Made by a program: the position numbers and the translations under genes. Of a stretch of DNA of 64,000 bases, positions 25,561 to 35,529 are shown piece by piece. The notes beneath the pieces are model-generated. The model saw nothing but the letters and a program-made list of their open reading frames with translations, had not been told where the DNA came from and did no database searches. The stretch is taken from contig NZ_BCRN01000009.1 of the NCBI RefSeq assembly GCF_001552615.1, positions 1-64,000 on the forward strand. Direction: 5' to 3'. The first letter of the stretch is position 1; every line of letters begins with the position of its first letter. Origin of the DNA: Millisia brevis NBRC 105863 (GTDB lineage: Bacteria; Actinomycetota; Actinomycetes; Mycobacteriales; Mycobacteriaceae).

Positions 25561-26789
25561 CAGTCCTCCGCCGACGAAGCCTGCGCCGCCTCCTTGCTGC
25601 GCCGCACAAGGTCAACCAACCGCGGTGTCGGCGTCAGCTCATGTACCCCCGGCCGCCAGCCCAGGCCGGCATCCGCCGCCGCACGAGACGCCTCAGCCAC
25701 CAACTCCAGCGCTTCTCGGCCGGTAAGCGAGAAGCTCTCCACCACGCCGGAACGCCCGACCGCCTCGAAAGTCTGCTCAGCGGTCGGTGCGAGCACGCAT
25801 CGCGACCGCAGGTCGAAACCGGCCTCGAATGCCAGAGCCGTGGCAGCCAGACCCAGCGCCGCCAGCGTGGCGCGAGCGGCACGTTCGGCGATCTCCCGCT
25901 GCTCCCCCTGGAGCGGATGGCCCTGCGCGTCGATCGGGAAGCGCAGGCGCCGCAGGTGGATCAGCGAGATCACGGTCGTCGCCTCGATCGCCCCGGCCGT
26001 GATACCGCCGGCCCTCTCATCGATCGACGGGGTGACATTGCCGTGATTGATTTCCGACGGCCGCAGAGGTTTGGGTGTCTTGTCGGCGGCCTCGCTCTTG
26101 TTGAGAGTCCACTCACCCGATTTCGTGCGGTAAACGTCGGCGACCCGCTCGATTCCGATCGGATCGATACGCGACGACGTTTTCAAGCCGAGCGCGATGT
26201 CGGTGGCAACGATCTCACTGGTGATCGCCCGCTCGAATTTGGTACCGCGACCGCCTTTCGGTCCGGTTGAATCCCACGCACCGAACAGCAATGCCGACGG
26301 CGAGTGCACAAACAGGGCGCCGGCATTTCCGAGAGTGGCATCGGTGATCGCTTTGCCGATCGCGCCGAACCGGAAAGGCACCTCACCGTCGAGAGAATCG
26401 CGAAGGATCGCGTCGTACACGCGGTGCGGGCTCTGCAGATCGGTGATCAGCCCGAACTCGGAAAGCCCGTCGAATTCGGCAAAGTTCACCCCGATCAGTG
26501 GCAGCTCCAGCGAACCGGAATCCGTTGCGGCATAGAGCGCATCCGATAGATCATGCGCTTGAGCGGCAACCGAATTGAGTACCACCGAATCGACCCGCTC
26601 GGTTGACCCGTCGACCGAGCGAACGACACGCTTCTCCACGGCGTACTTCGTCTCCGCAGAGTCCGGCACACCATAGGTGGGCGGGAAAACCTTGGTCCCC
26701 GGACCCGCGAGGGGTTCCAGAGCGGAGACACTGCGAATCCCCGCATACTCGGAAACATGGTCGAGTAGGCGGTCGAATCCCAACGGCAT
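25560..26789 (-). CDS. csb1: Type I-G Cas7 backbone protein Csb1
   Basis: A 409-residue protein of the GSU0053/Csb1 family that forms the crRNA-binding backbone of Cascade. It contains the family signatures LEPLAGPGTKVFPPTY near 20, VDSVVLNSVAAQAHDLSDAL near 65, SPHRVYDAILRDS near 120 and LFGAWDSTGPKGG near 170. The start at 26789 has GGAAGG 8 bases upstream. The longer frame to 26867 adds residues that do not fit the family. It is the first gene of the cas operon; the promoter should lie in the 300 bases upstream. Confidence 0.93.
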   Translation of the reverse strand: MPLGFDRLLDHVSEYAGIRSVSALEPLAGPGTKVFPPTYGVPDSAETKYAVEKRVVRSVDGSTERVDSVVLNSVAAQAHDLSDALYAATDSGSLELPLIGVNFAEFDGLSEFGLITDLQSPHRVYDAILRDSLDGEVPFRFGAIGKAITDATLGNAGALFVHSPSALLFGAWDSTGPKGGRGTKFERAITSEIVATDIALGLKTSSRIDPIGIERVADVYRTKSGEWTLNKSEAADKTPKPLRPSEINHGNVTPSIDERAGGITAGAIEATTVISLIHLRRLRFPIDAQGHPLQGEQREIAERAARATLAALGLAATALAFEAGFDLRSRCVLAPTAEQTFEAVGRSGVVESFSLTGREALELVAEASRAAADAGLGWRPGVHELTPTPRLVDLVRRSKEAAQASSAED

Positions 26790-27097
26790 TGTCGAGCCTT
26801 CCGTGCCGGCGATCACTGCAACGAACTTGAAAGCACGGTACCGGCCGAATGGAGGAACAGGCGCCAACCGGACGTCGAGTGTCGACCGAGGCCCGTCGAT
26901 CTCGTCTTCAATCCTCGAGTTCGGACTCCAGTCTGGGTCGACTCGACTTCGGACCGGCCGGATCGCGCCGAAGCTGGGAGAAACCGCCTGATCACACCCT
27001 GATCGTCATCGGCCTGACGGCCCTTTCCCATCAATACGGGAGAATCCGACCGTTCATCGAGAGACATTCGGGAAGGTTCACCAACAGACCTCGACTT
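26790..27097. other. Upstream region of the cas operon
   Basis: About 300 bases without a credible gene. It should contain the cas promoter, reading leftward from near csb1. No clear promoter hexamers or operator palindrome are visible. The right-hand part borders decayed sequence related to 4251-4324. Confidence 0.4.
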
Positions 27098-27174
27098 CCG
27101 GATTCACCAACACGTGCGCGGCCCGGAATACCCATCACGCCGTACGTCCGGTAGCAGCACTCGCCACCCGACCC
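27098..27174 (-). pseudogene. Broken 3' end of a small secreted-protein gene
   Basis: This segment matches 4251-4324, the end of the small secreted ORF at 4257-4565, including GAGTGCTGCTACCGGACGTA with one mismatch and CACGTGTTGGTGAATCCGG. The read-out ECCYRTYGVMGIPGRARVGE corresponds to EYCYRTYGGMGMPGSTCW until a one-base shift destroys the natural stop. Nothing upstream resembles the rest of the gene. It is a relic, and part of the repeat pair around the defence island. Confidence 0.75.
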
Positions 27175-27291
27175 GACCGTCAAGTGACAGCAGAAACTAC
27201 CTCCGAACAGGGGCGATGCGATTCCCGTCGGCGGTAGGTGGTGATGGCGGGGCCGAGTCGGGCGCATTCAGCGCCGGGCCGTTACGGCGGC

Positions 27292-27435
27292 TCGGTCAAT
27301 GGTTCGTAGGAGCGGGGGAGGCGAGGAGATTATCTCCTCGGCGACGCTGTGCGGAAGACAATTGCACACGTCCCACCTCCGAACAGCCGGAAGGCCGGCC
27401 ACCACGAGGGTGACCGGCCTTCCGGTACTACAGGT
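27292..27435. repeat. Right copy of the direct repeat flanking the defence island
   Basis: Matches 4998-5137 with the same orientation. This copy carries the native groEL2 terminator with perfect 12-base arms, so it is probably the original and the left copy the duplicate. Confidence 0.8.
27387..27425 (-). terminator. groEL2 terminator hairpin
   Basis: Perfect 12-base inverted repeat (CCGGAAGGCCGG / CCGGCCTTCCGG) with a 15-base loop, 28 bases past the groEL2 stop. There is no T-run, as is common for actinobacterial terminators. Confidence 0.85.
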
Positions 27436-27453
27436 ACTGCGGGGAAGCGGGAC

Positions 27454-29160
<1,707 letters not shown>

Positions 29161-29184
29161 TCAACCGGTCTCACCGTCCCGACC

Positions 29185-29209
29185 TGGCACTCGGAATTCA
29201 GGAGTGCCA
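29185..29209 (-). promoter_or_regulatory. CIRCE operator 1 (HrcA site), groEL2-proximal
   Basis: TGGCACTC, 9 bases, GAGTGCCA: a perfect 8-base inverted repeat matching the CIRCE consensus core GCACTC-N9-GAGTGC, 105 bases before groEL2. Confidence 0.9.
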
Positions 29210-29219
29210 AGTCACTTTC

Positions 29220-29244
29220 TAGCACTCGGCACCAGTGAGTGCAA
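29220..29244 (-). promoter_or_regulatory. CIRCE operator 2 (HrcA site)
   Basis: TAGCACTC, 9 bases, GAGTGCAA: CIRCE core GCACTC-N9-GAGTGC, 35 bases from the first copy, so the two lie about 3.3 helical turns apart. Confidence 0.88.
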
Positions 29245-29340
29245 GGTCGCGGCCCGGGAGCTCCGCCGATGCTGGCGACGCAGCCCCCGTCGAGGCGGCA
29301 ACAACGTTGCAGCGGTCGGACGAGACGTCCGAGAGGTCGG

Positions 29341-29847
29341 TCAGTTCTCCAGGCCGGCGAGGCAGAACTGACCGTTGGTGAGGACCCAACCGAAGGTGAG
29401 CGGGCCGAAGCAGCTGGCGTCGGTCGGCGTCACCGAAACGCCGCCACCCCAACCGGCGAGCGCGACCGCGGTGGCGCCGTCGGCGACCCCGGCGGTCACC
29501 AGGCCGCCGCCGAGGGCGGCGCTGTAGAGGGTGCCCGAGCCGATCGCTCCGCCGAGCGCGGTGCCGTAGCCAGTGGCGAGGGAGTAGGCCGCGCCATTGC
29601 CGTCGGCGACCGCGACGGCGGTTCCACTCTCGGAGGCGAACGAGCGGGCGACACCGTCACCGGTGACCGAGGCGCCGCAGGCGGCGGTGCCGTCGACGAG
29701 GATCAGATTCGGGTTGTCCTGTGAACTGCAGAGCACCGGGGCTGCGGACGCTCCGGCGGGCGACGCCACCGCCAGTCCCGCAGCGACGGCAAGTGCCGCA
29801 CCCGCCGTGGCAAATCCTGTCAAAAACCGGCGGGCGATAGCACGCAT
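29341..29847 (-). CDS. Secreted protein of unknown function
   Basis: A 168-residue exported protein. The signal peptide spans about 1-36 (RRFLTGFATAGAALAVAAG..., cleavage after GASAAP). The mature part has four cysteines (CSSQD, TAACGAS, DASCFGPL, GQFCLAGLEN) that could form two disulphides. Between them lies a Gly/Ala/Thr-rich stretch with a loose repeat of small residues (GTAVAVADGNGAAYSLATGYGTALGG). It may belong to the actinobacterial DUF6764-type secreted proteins, but I am not certain. TAGGAG precedes the ATG. The gene is monocistronic, upstream of and co-oriented with groEL2. Confidence 0.8.
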   Translation of the reverse strand: MRAIARRFLTGFATAGAALAVAAGLAVASPAGASAAPVLCSSQDNPNLILVDGTAACGASVTGDGVARSFASESGTAVAVADGNGAAYSLATGYGTALGGAIGSGTLYSAALGGGLVTAGVADGATAVALAGWGGGVSVTPTDASCFGPLTFGWVLTNGQFCLAGLEN

Positions 29848-30244
29848 GGCGCTCCTAGGGGCGTCGATACCGAAAAAGGGGGAAGACCTCCGGTTCGATG
29901 AACCCGGACGGTGGGGAAACCATACCGCCCGGGGACAACCGCCGGCACCCGGGTGAGCGGTCTCGATTGCGGCCTGATTCCGTCACGGGACGGTCTCTCC
30001 GGATCAAATCCGACCGGTCTCCATGCGTCCCATTGTCAGACCCGATCGGAGCGCCGGGGCAGACCAGAGCGGCCGGGGCCGGGGCGGCCGACGGGAGCGC
30101 CGGGGTGGCCGGCGCCGGAAACCGGAAACTCCGCCCGGCAGCGCGCCGCGGCGGAGTTCATCGGACACCGGATCGACGGATCGGTGTCGTGGAGGATGCA
30201 GGAGGCTGGATACGGAAGGGCGGGCCCGAACGGTCGCGGACCGA
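29848..30244. other. Intergenic region
   Basis: About 400 bases upstream of the secreted-protein gene. Several short frames overlap here but none has a start signal or protein-like composition. It presumably includes the promoter of the secreted protein. Confidence 0.4.
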
Positions 30245-30400
30245 TCAGAAGTTGCCCTTCTGAACCAGATCGATTTCGACGGGAGTCAGCAGTCGTTCGA
30301 ACTGCTCCGACGACCAGTGGCCGGACACCTCTGTCGGCCGATCGACGGGCAGCATGGGCAGGTCGGCCTGGCGGCCACGTAGCAGATTATGCAGTTTCAT
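30245..30400 (-). CDS. Short conserved-looking ORF, 51 residues
   Basis: A minus-strand frame reading MKLHNLLRGRQADLPMLPVD... to ...EIDLVQKGNF-stop. About three quarters of its codons end in G or C and the residue mix is protein-like (three Trp/Phe near the end, acidic/hydrophobic alternation), in contrast to the longer antisense frames here. No ribosome-binding site is obvious and no domain is recognised. It may be a real small protein divergent from psd. Confidence 0.45.
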   Translation of the reverse strand: MKLHNLLRGRQADLPMLPVDRPTEVSGHWSSEQFERLLTPVEIDLVQKGNF

Positions 30401-30742
30401 CCGAGTATCACCGACGCATGTATTTTTCCGGGAACGGGGAGCGGAGCCTCAACCAGCCCATCGCTCTACCCCCCGGACACGTTACACCGCCGACCCGCCG
30501 AATCGACGCCCGGCGTCGGGCGGCTCACGAAGTCTTTCACTTCGCCGGAAAGCGCAAATCCCAAGCGTGACTTGGGTCACCGAGATGCGGCGGGTGACCC
30601 CGGCGGCCGGGATTCACGCGGGACTACGCTGATGCGCACTCGTGCGGCGCCCCATCGGAACGCGGACGTGCCCCGATCGGGCGGCACCGACCGATCGCCC
30701 CGCGCCCACCTGCCGACCACCGATACACCAAAGAGGGAGACC

Positions 30743-31456
30743 GTGGCTCAACGACCGCGCCCGGCCGATGCGCCGAGCCGAAACGGGATCGAACACGTCG
30801 TCGACCTGATACGCACCACCGTGCCGCCCGTGCACCCGGCGGGGTTGCCCTTCGTGGGCGGCGCGCTCGCCGCCGCCGTCCTCGGCGGGCGCATCCCGGG
30901 GGTGCGCACCACCGGGCTGCTCGCGGCCGCCGCGACCGGCGCCTTCTTCCGTCACCCGAAGCGGGTTCCGCCGTTGCGGCCGGGCGTGGTCGTCTCCCCC
31001 GCGGACGGCGAGGTCGCCCTGATCGACGAAGCCTCCCCGCCGGCCGAACTCGGCCTGGGCGATGCTCCGCGCCTGCGGGTGGCGGTCTTCCTGTCGATCT
31101 TCGACGTTCACGTCCAGCGCATGCCGGTCACCGCCCGCGTCGAACGGGTCGAACACCGTCCCGGCGCCTTCCTGTCGGCCGATCGGCCGGAGGCCAGTGA
31201 CGCCAACGAACGCACCAGCATGCTGGTGCGCACCGACGACGGGGTCGAACTGGTCGTCTGCCAGATCGCCGGGCTGATCGCCCGACGCATCGTCTGCGAG
31301 GCCCATCCCGGGGATCTGCTGGCGATCGGCGAGACATACGGCCTGATCCGGTTCGGCTCGCGAGTGGACACCTACCTGCCCGTCGACGCGACGCTGCGGG
31401 TCGCGCTCGGCCAGCGCACCGTCGGCGCCGAAACGGTGCTGGCCGAACTGCCGTGA
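30743..31456 (+). CDS. psd: Phosphatidylserine decarboxylase proenzyme
   Basis: A 237-residue Psd that converts phosphatidylserine to phosphatidylethanolamine at the membrane. Signatures: VSPADGEVALIDE near 90, FLSIFDVHVQRMPV near 118 and the self-cleavage motif RFGSRVDTYLP, where Gly205-Ser206 would be cut to create the pyruvoyl group. The histidine in FDVHVQR is conserved. The short type-A form is usual in actinobacteria. The GTG at 30743 follows GAGGGAGACC; earlier in-frame starts would add an Arg/Pro-rich leader. It overlaps pssA by 4 bases. Confidence 0.94.
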   Translation: MAQRPRPADAPSRNGIEHVVDLIRTTVPPVHPAGLPFVGGALAAAVLGGRIPGVRTTGLLAAAATGAFFRHPKRVPPLRPGVVVSPADGEVALIDEASPPAELGLGDAPRLRVAVFLSIFDVHVQRMPVTARVERVEHRPGAFLSADRPEASDANERTSMLVRTDDGVELVVCQIAGLIARRIVCEAHPGDLLAIGETYGLIRFGSRVDTYLPVDATLRVALGQRTVGAETVLAELP

Positions 31457-32310
31457 CCCGTTCCCCCGCGGTGCGGGTTCTGCCCAGTGCCGTCACCGTG
31501 CTGGCGTTGAGCGCCGGCCTGACCTCGGTCAAGTTCGCGCTCGACGGTCGGCCGGTCATGGCCGTGCTGTTGATCGGCGCGGCGGCGATCCTCGACGCCC
31601 TCGACGGTCGCATCGCCCGGATGCTGGACGCGACCAGCAAGATGGGCGCCGAACTCGATTCGTTGGCCGACGGCATCGGCTTCGGTGTGGCGCCGGGACT
31701 GGTGCTCTATCTGACGCTGCTCGACGGGTCGAACGCCGGATGGCTGGCCGCGCTGCTGTACGCGGTGTGCATCGTGCTGCGCCTGGCCCGATTCAACACC
31801 CTGGCCTCGGACAGCACCCGCCCTCCGTACGCGGGCGACTTCTTCGTCGGGGTTCCCGCGCCCGCGGCCGCGCTGGCGGCGCTGGCGCCGTTGGTGGCGA
31901 CGTTGCAGTTCGGCGAGGGCTGGTGGAGCGACCAGCGGGTGGTCTTCGCCTGGACGATCGTGGTCGCCGCGCTGGCGGTCAGCCGCGTCCCCACGCTGTC
32001 GCTCAAGTCGGTGGCGATGCCGCAACGGTTGGTGGCCGCGACCCTGGTGCTGGTCGGGATCGCCGCCGCGCTGCTGATGACCTACCCGTTCATCCTGCTG
32101 CTGCTACTGACGACGCTGTACATGCTGCATATCCCCTACGCGGTGTACTCGAGCCGCTGGCTGAAGGCGCACCCCGAGCATTGGGATCGCAACCCGAAGG
32201 AACGCCGGGAGCAACGTCGGGCGGGCCGCCGCCGGGTCATCCCGCGGCCGTCGCGCAACCGGGTGCGGGTGGGTACCTCGCGGTTGGGGTTGCGGCGCCC
32301 CAAGGTCTGA
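31453..32310 (+). CDS. pssA: CDP-diacylglycerol-serine O-phosphatidyltransferase
   Basis: A 285-residue integral membrane enzyme making phosphatidylserine. The CDP-alcohol phosphotransferase motif is complete: DALDGRIARMLDATSKMGAE followed by LDSLAD (residues about 48-73). About six to seven membrane helices follow, then a basic cytosolic tail (RRAGRRRVIPRPSRNRV). Its product is the substrate of the preceding psd, with which it is translationally coupled (ATGA-type overlap). The psd-pssA-AAA ATPase order matches Rv0437c-Rv0435c. Confidence 0.95.
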   Translation: MTRSPAVRVLPSAVTVLALSAGLTSVKFALDGRPVMAVLLIGAAAILDALDGRIARMLDATSKMGAELDSLADGIGFGVAPGLVLYLTLLDGSNAGWLAALLYAVCIVLRLARFNTLASDSTRPPYAGDFFVGVPAPAAALAALAPLVATLQFGEGWWSDQRVVFAWTIVVAALAVSRVPTLSLKSVAMPQRLVAATLVLVGIAAALLMTYPFILLLLLTTLYMLHIPYAVYSSRWLKAHPEHWDRNPKERREQRRAGRRRVIPRPSRNRVRVGTSRLGLRRPKV

Positions 32311-32334
32311 ATCGGAACCGACCGCTCCCGAAAA

Positions 32335-32368
32335 CTCGACCCTCGGCCGGGTGGGTCGAGGGCCGAGG
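32335..32368. terminator. Bidirectional terminator between pssA and the amidotransferase gene
   Basis: Two mutually exclusive 8-bp hairpins overlap: CTCGACCC/GGGTCGAG (32335-32342 with 32353-32360) and CCTCGGCC/GGCCGAGG (32341-32348 with 32361-32368). They sit in the gap between convergent genes. Confidence 0.6.
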
Positions 32369-32377
32369 TCGGGTTCG

Positions 32378-33115
32378 TCAGGAGGCGCGGCGGTCGGAGT
32401 CGGGAACGCCGGCGTGAACGAGGAACCGGTCGAGCAGCCGGCCGCAGCGCTGCCGCGCGTCGACCTCCAAGTCGATGACCTGCGGGCGAAGCCGTTCGTA
32501 CTGTCCCTCGACCGAGGCGCCGCCGCCGCGTCGCCGTTCGCACAGCAGCCAGGCGTCGAGCAGGTCCTCGCTGATCTCGGGATGGAATTGCAGGCCCAGG
32601 TGCGGGCCGTAGGTGAAGGCCTGAATCGCGTCGGCGGTGCGGGCGATCGTGGTGCCGCCGGCGGGCACGGTGAAGTGGTCGTAGTGGAACTCGAGCCACG
32701 GGCCGGACTCGACCAGGGCCGTATCGTCGCTCTCGACCGGGTACCAGCCGACCTCGGCCCGCGCCGCCCGGCTGACCTCGCCGCCGAGGACGCGGGCGAG
32801 GATCTGGCCGCCGAAGCAGAGCCCGAGGATCGGCACGGCGGCCGCGTCAGCCTCCCGCAGGTAGGCCATCTCCGCGGCCAACCAGGGCAGCGAATCGTCG
32901 TAGGCGGAATCGTCCGAGCCGGTGACGACCAACAGGTCGGCATCGGTCAGCGAGGGCGGCGCCGACTCCCCGCCGGTGGCGGCCAGGAAGGAATACGGCT
33001 CGACGGCGTAGCCGCGTTCGGTCAACAACGGGACGAGTGTCCCGGCCAACCGCAGGTACATCTGTTCGTCGGGCTCATGGATCAGGACGACGGCCCGACC
33101 GGACGTGGCGATCAT
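32378..33115 (-). CDS. Class I glutamine amidotransferase-like protein
   Basis: A 245-residue GATase1 protein with the nucleophile elbow GLCFGGQ near residue 100 and the His-Glu dyad in LQFHPEISED near 180. This gives a full catalytic triad. Stand-alone enzymes of this kind (GMP synthase-like/GuaA-N or gamma-glutamyl-polyamine hydrolases) hydrolyse glutamine-type amides; the substrate cannot be inferred. ATG at 33115 was chosen because the Rossmann-like start GRAVVLIHEPDEQ follows. It is divergent from the AAA ATPase gene and convergent with pssA. Confidence 0.85.
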   Translation of the reverse strand: MIATSGRAVVLIHEPDEQMYLRLAGTLVPLLTERGYAVEPYSFLAATGGESAPPSLTDADLLVVTGSDDSAYDDSLPWLAAEMAYLREADAAAVPILGLCFGGQILARVLGGEVSRAARAEVGWYPVESDDTALVESGPWLEFHYDHFTVPAGGTTIARTADAIQAFTYGPHLGLQFHPEISEDLLDAWLLCERRRGGGASVEGQYERLRPQVIDLEVDARQRCGRLLDRFLVHAGVPDSDRRAS

Positions 33116-33252
33116 GCGTTCGATTGTGACGGGTGGCGGATCGGCGTGCGCGACGCGTCGGCGCACGGGCGGGTCGCCCCCGGGCGCCCGGACGGGTCGA
33201 CGGCCCGCGCGGGTGCCGGTCGCGCCCCGACCGGAACCAATAGGCTCGTGGG

Positions 33253-35520
33253 GTGACCGGTCCGCAGCTGCACCTCACCGCCCGCCTCAACCCGTCCGCG
33301 ATCGATGCCCGACGCGGCCTGGTGCGTGTCCACCCGGAGGTGCTCGCCGCTCTGGGGGTCCGCGAATGGGACGCGATCACCCTGATCGGGGCGCGCCGCA
33401 CCGCGGCCGTCGCCGCCGCGGCGCACGGGCAGCCCGCCGGAACCGCCCTGCTCGACGACGTGACGTTGTCCAACGCCGGGGTCACCGAGAGCGGACAGGT
33501 CGTCGTGGAGTCCGCGGCCGTCCAGGGCGCCCGCTCGGTGGTCGTCCGGGGCAGCGCGCTGGCCACCCGGTCGATCCCGCCGGAGACGCTGCGCCGCGCG
33601 TTGCTGGGCAAGGTGCTGACCGTCGGCGATACCGTCTCGCTGCTGCCCCGCGACCTCGGCCCGGGGACCTCGACCGCCGACGCGAGCTCGGCGCTCTCGC
33701 GCAGCTACGGCACGGCGTGGACCAGCGAACTGTTGACCGTCTCCGCGACCGAACCGGCCGGCGCCGTGTCGGTCCAACCCAGCACCTCGGTCACCTGGCC
33801 GAGCGATATCCCCGGCGCCGCGACCGATGCCGGGATCCGCTCGGCCGTCACCACCACGGGCGCCACGACCGTCGGTGCCACGACTGTAGGTGCCACCGCA
33901 GGCGCGGCCGCCACCATGCCGACGACCACCGCGGCGACGCCGCAGACGTCCGGGCAGCCGGCGGAACCGCGCATCCCGGTCGACGATCTGGTCGGCGCGA
34001 AGGCGGCCGCGACCACCCTGGACGACTGGCTCGCCCTGGCCCTCGATCAGCCGGAGCTGTTGGCGTCGCTGAAGGCCTCGCCCCGTTTGGGAGTGCTGAT
34101 CACCGGGCCGGTCGGCGTCGGCAAGGCCACCGTCGCCCGGTCGGTCATCGGTGAGCGCACCCTCTTCGAACTCGACGGTCCGACCGTCGGATCGCTCGAG
34201 GCGGGCTCGCGCCTGGAGCGGGTGACCCGCGCGGTCGACGCGGTGGTGCCGGCGGGCGGCGTGCTGCTGATCACCGACGTCGACGCCCTGCTGCCGAGCA
34301 CCCCGGAGCCGGTGTCCGCGCTGATCCTCGACCAGCTGCGGCGGGCGATCGCCCAGCCGGGGGTGGCGGTGATCGGCACGACCGCGCAGCCCGAGAGCCT
34401 CGACGCGCGCGCCCGCGACCCGCAGCTGTTCGACCGGGTGTTGTCGTTGAGCCTGCCGGACGCCTCGGTGCGCCGCGAGCTGCTGACGGTGCTGCTGCGG
34501 TCGGTCCCCGCCGGGGATCTCGACCTGTCGGAGGTCGCCGCCCGCACGCCCGGCTTCGTCGCCGCCGACCTCGCCGCGCTGCTGCGCGAGGCCTCGTTGC
34601 GCGCGGCCGGTCGCGCCCGCGAGGACGGTGGCGAGCCGAGCCTGGCGCAGACCGACCTGATCGGCGCGCTGTCGGTGATCCGGCCGCTGTCCCGGTCGGG
34701 CACCGAGGAGCTCTCGACCGGCAGCCTGAGCCTCGACGACGTCGGCAATATGGTCGACACCAAGCAGGCGCTGACCGAGGCGGTGCTGTGGCCGCTGCGC
34801 CACCCCGACTCGTTCGCCCGCCTGGGGATCGACCCGCCGCGCGGGGTGCTGCTCTTCGGGCCGCCGGGCTGCGGCAAGACGTTCATCGTGCGGGCGCTCG
34901 CCGGTTCGGGCCTGCTCAATGTGCACGCGGTCAAGGGCGCCGAGCTGATGGACAAGTGGGTCGGCTCGTCGGAGAAGGCGGTGCGCGATCTGTTCCAGCG
35001 CGCCCGCGATTCCGCACCGTCGTTGATCTTCCTCGACGAGGTCGACGCCCTGGCGCCGCGCCGCGGGCAGTCGTCGGACTCCGGCGTCGGCGACCGCGTG
35101 GTCGCGGCCCTGCTGACCGAGCTGGACGGCGTCGAGCCGATGCGCAATGTCGTCGTGCTCGGGGCGACCAACCGGCCGGAGCTGATCGACCCGGCGTTGC
35201 TGCGGCCCGGGCGGCTGGAACGGCCGGTCTACGTGCCGCCGCCGGACGCCGAGTCGCGGGCGGCGATCCTGCGCGCGGCCGGTGGATCGGTGCCGCTGAC
35301 CGACGAGGTCGACCTGGACGCGCTCGCCGAACGCCTGGAGGGCTACTCGGCCGCCGACTGCTCGGCGGTGCTGCGCGAGGCGGCGCTGGCGGCGATGCGC
35401 CGGGACATCGACGCGGCGGCCGTCACCGCATGGGACGTCCAGAAGGCGCTCGACAAGGTCCGGCCCTCGCTCGACCCGGCCCAGGTCGCGGCGCTCGAGG
35501 CGTACGCCGACGGTCGATAG
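33253..35520 (+). CDS. CDC48/VAT-type tandem AAA ATPase (Rv0435c-like)
   Basis: A 755-residue protein. The N-terminal double-psi-barrel-like domain (about 5-135) carries motifs of the CDC48 N domain (GLVRVHPEVLAALGV). A Thr/Ala/Gly-rich linker with imperfect GATTV repeats spans about 195-240. D1 (about 255-490) has Walker A GPVGVGKAT but a degenerate Walker B (LLITDVDALLP, no Glu). D2 (about 495-740) has Walker A GPPGCGKTF, Walker B LIFLDEVDAL and the arginine-finger region GATNRPELIDPALLRPGRLE. It is probably a hexameric unfoldase or remodelling ATPase with hydrolysis mainly in D2. Substrates are unknown. Confidence 0.92.
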   Translation: MTGPQLHLTARLNPSAIDARRGLVRVHPEVLAALGVREWDAITLIGARRTAAVAAAAHGQPAGTALLDDVTLSNAGVTESGQVVVESAAVQGARSVVVRGSALATRSIPPETLRRALLGKVLTVGDTVSLLPRDLGPGTSTADASSALSRSYGTAWTSELLTVSATEPAGAVSVQPSTSVTWPSDIPGAATDAGIRSAVTTTGATTVGATTVGATAGAAATMPTTTAATPQTSGQPAEPRIPVDDLVGAKAAATTLDDWLALALDQPELLASLKASPRLGVLITGPVGVGKATVARSVIGERTLFELDGPTVGSLEAGSRLERVTRAVDAVVPAGGVLLITDVDALLPSTPEPVSALILDQLRRAIAQPGVAVIGTTAQPESLDARARDPQLFDRVLSLSLPDASVRRELLTVLLRSVPAGDLDLSEVAARTPGFVAADLAALLREASLRAAGRAREDGGEPSLAQTDLIGALSVIRPLSRSGTEELSTGSLSLDDVGNMVDTKQALTEAVLWPLRHPDSFARLGIDPPRGVLLFGPPGCGKTFIVRALAGSGLLNVHAVKGAELMDKWVGSSEKAVRDLFQRARDSAPSLIFLDEVDALAPRRGQSSDSGVGDRVVAALLTELDGVEPMRNVVVLGATNRPELIDPALLRPGRLERPVYVPPPDAESRAAILRAAGGSVPLTDEVDLDALAERLEGYSAADCSAVLREAALAAMRRDIDAAAVTAWDVQKALDKVRPSLDPAQVAALEAYADGR

Positions 35521-35529
35521 CGCGCGGAC

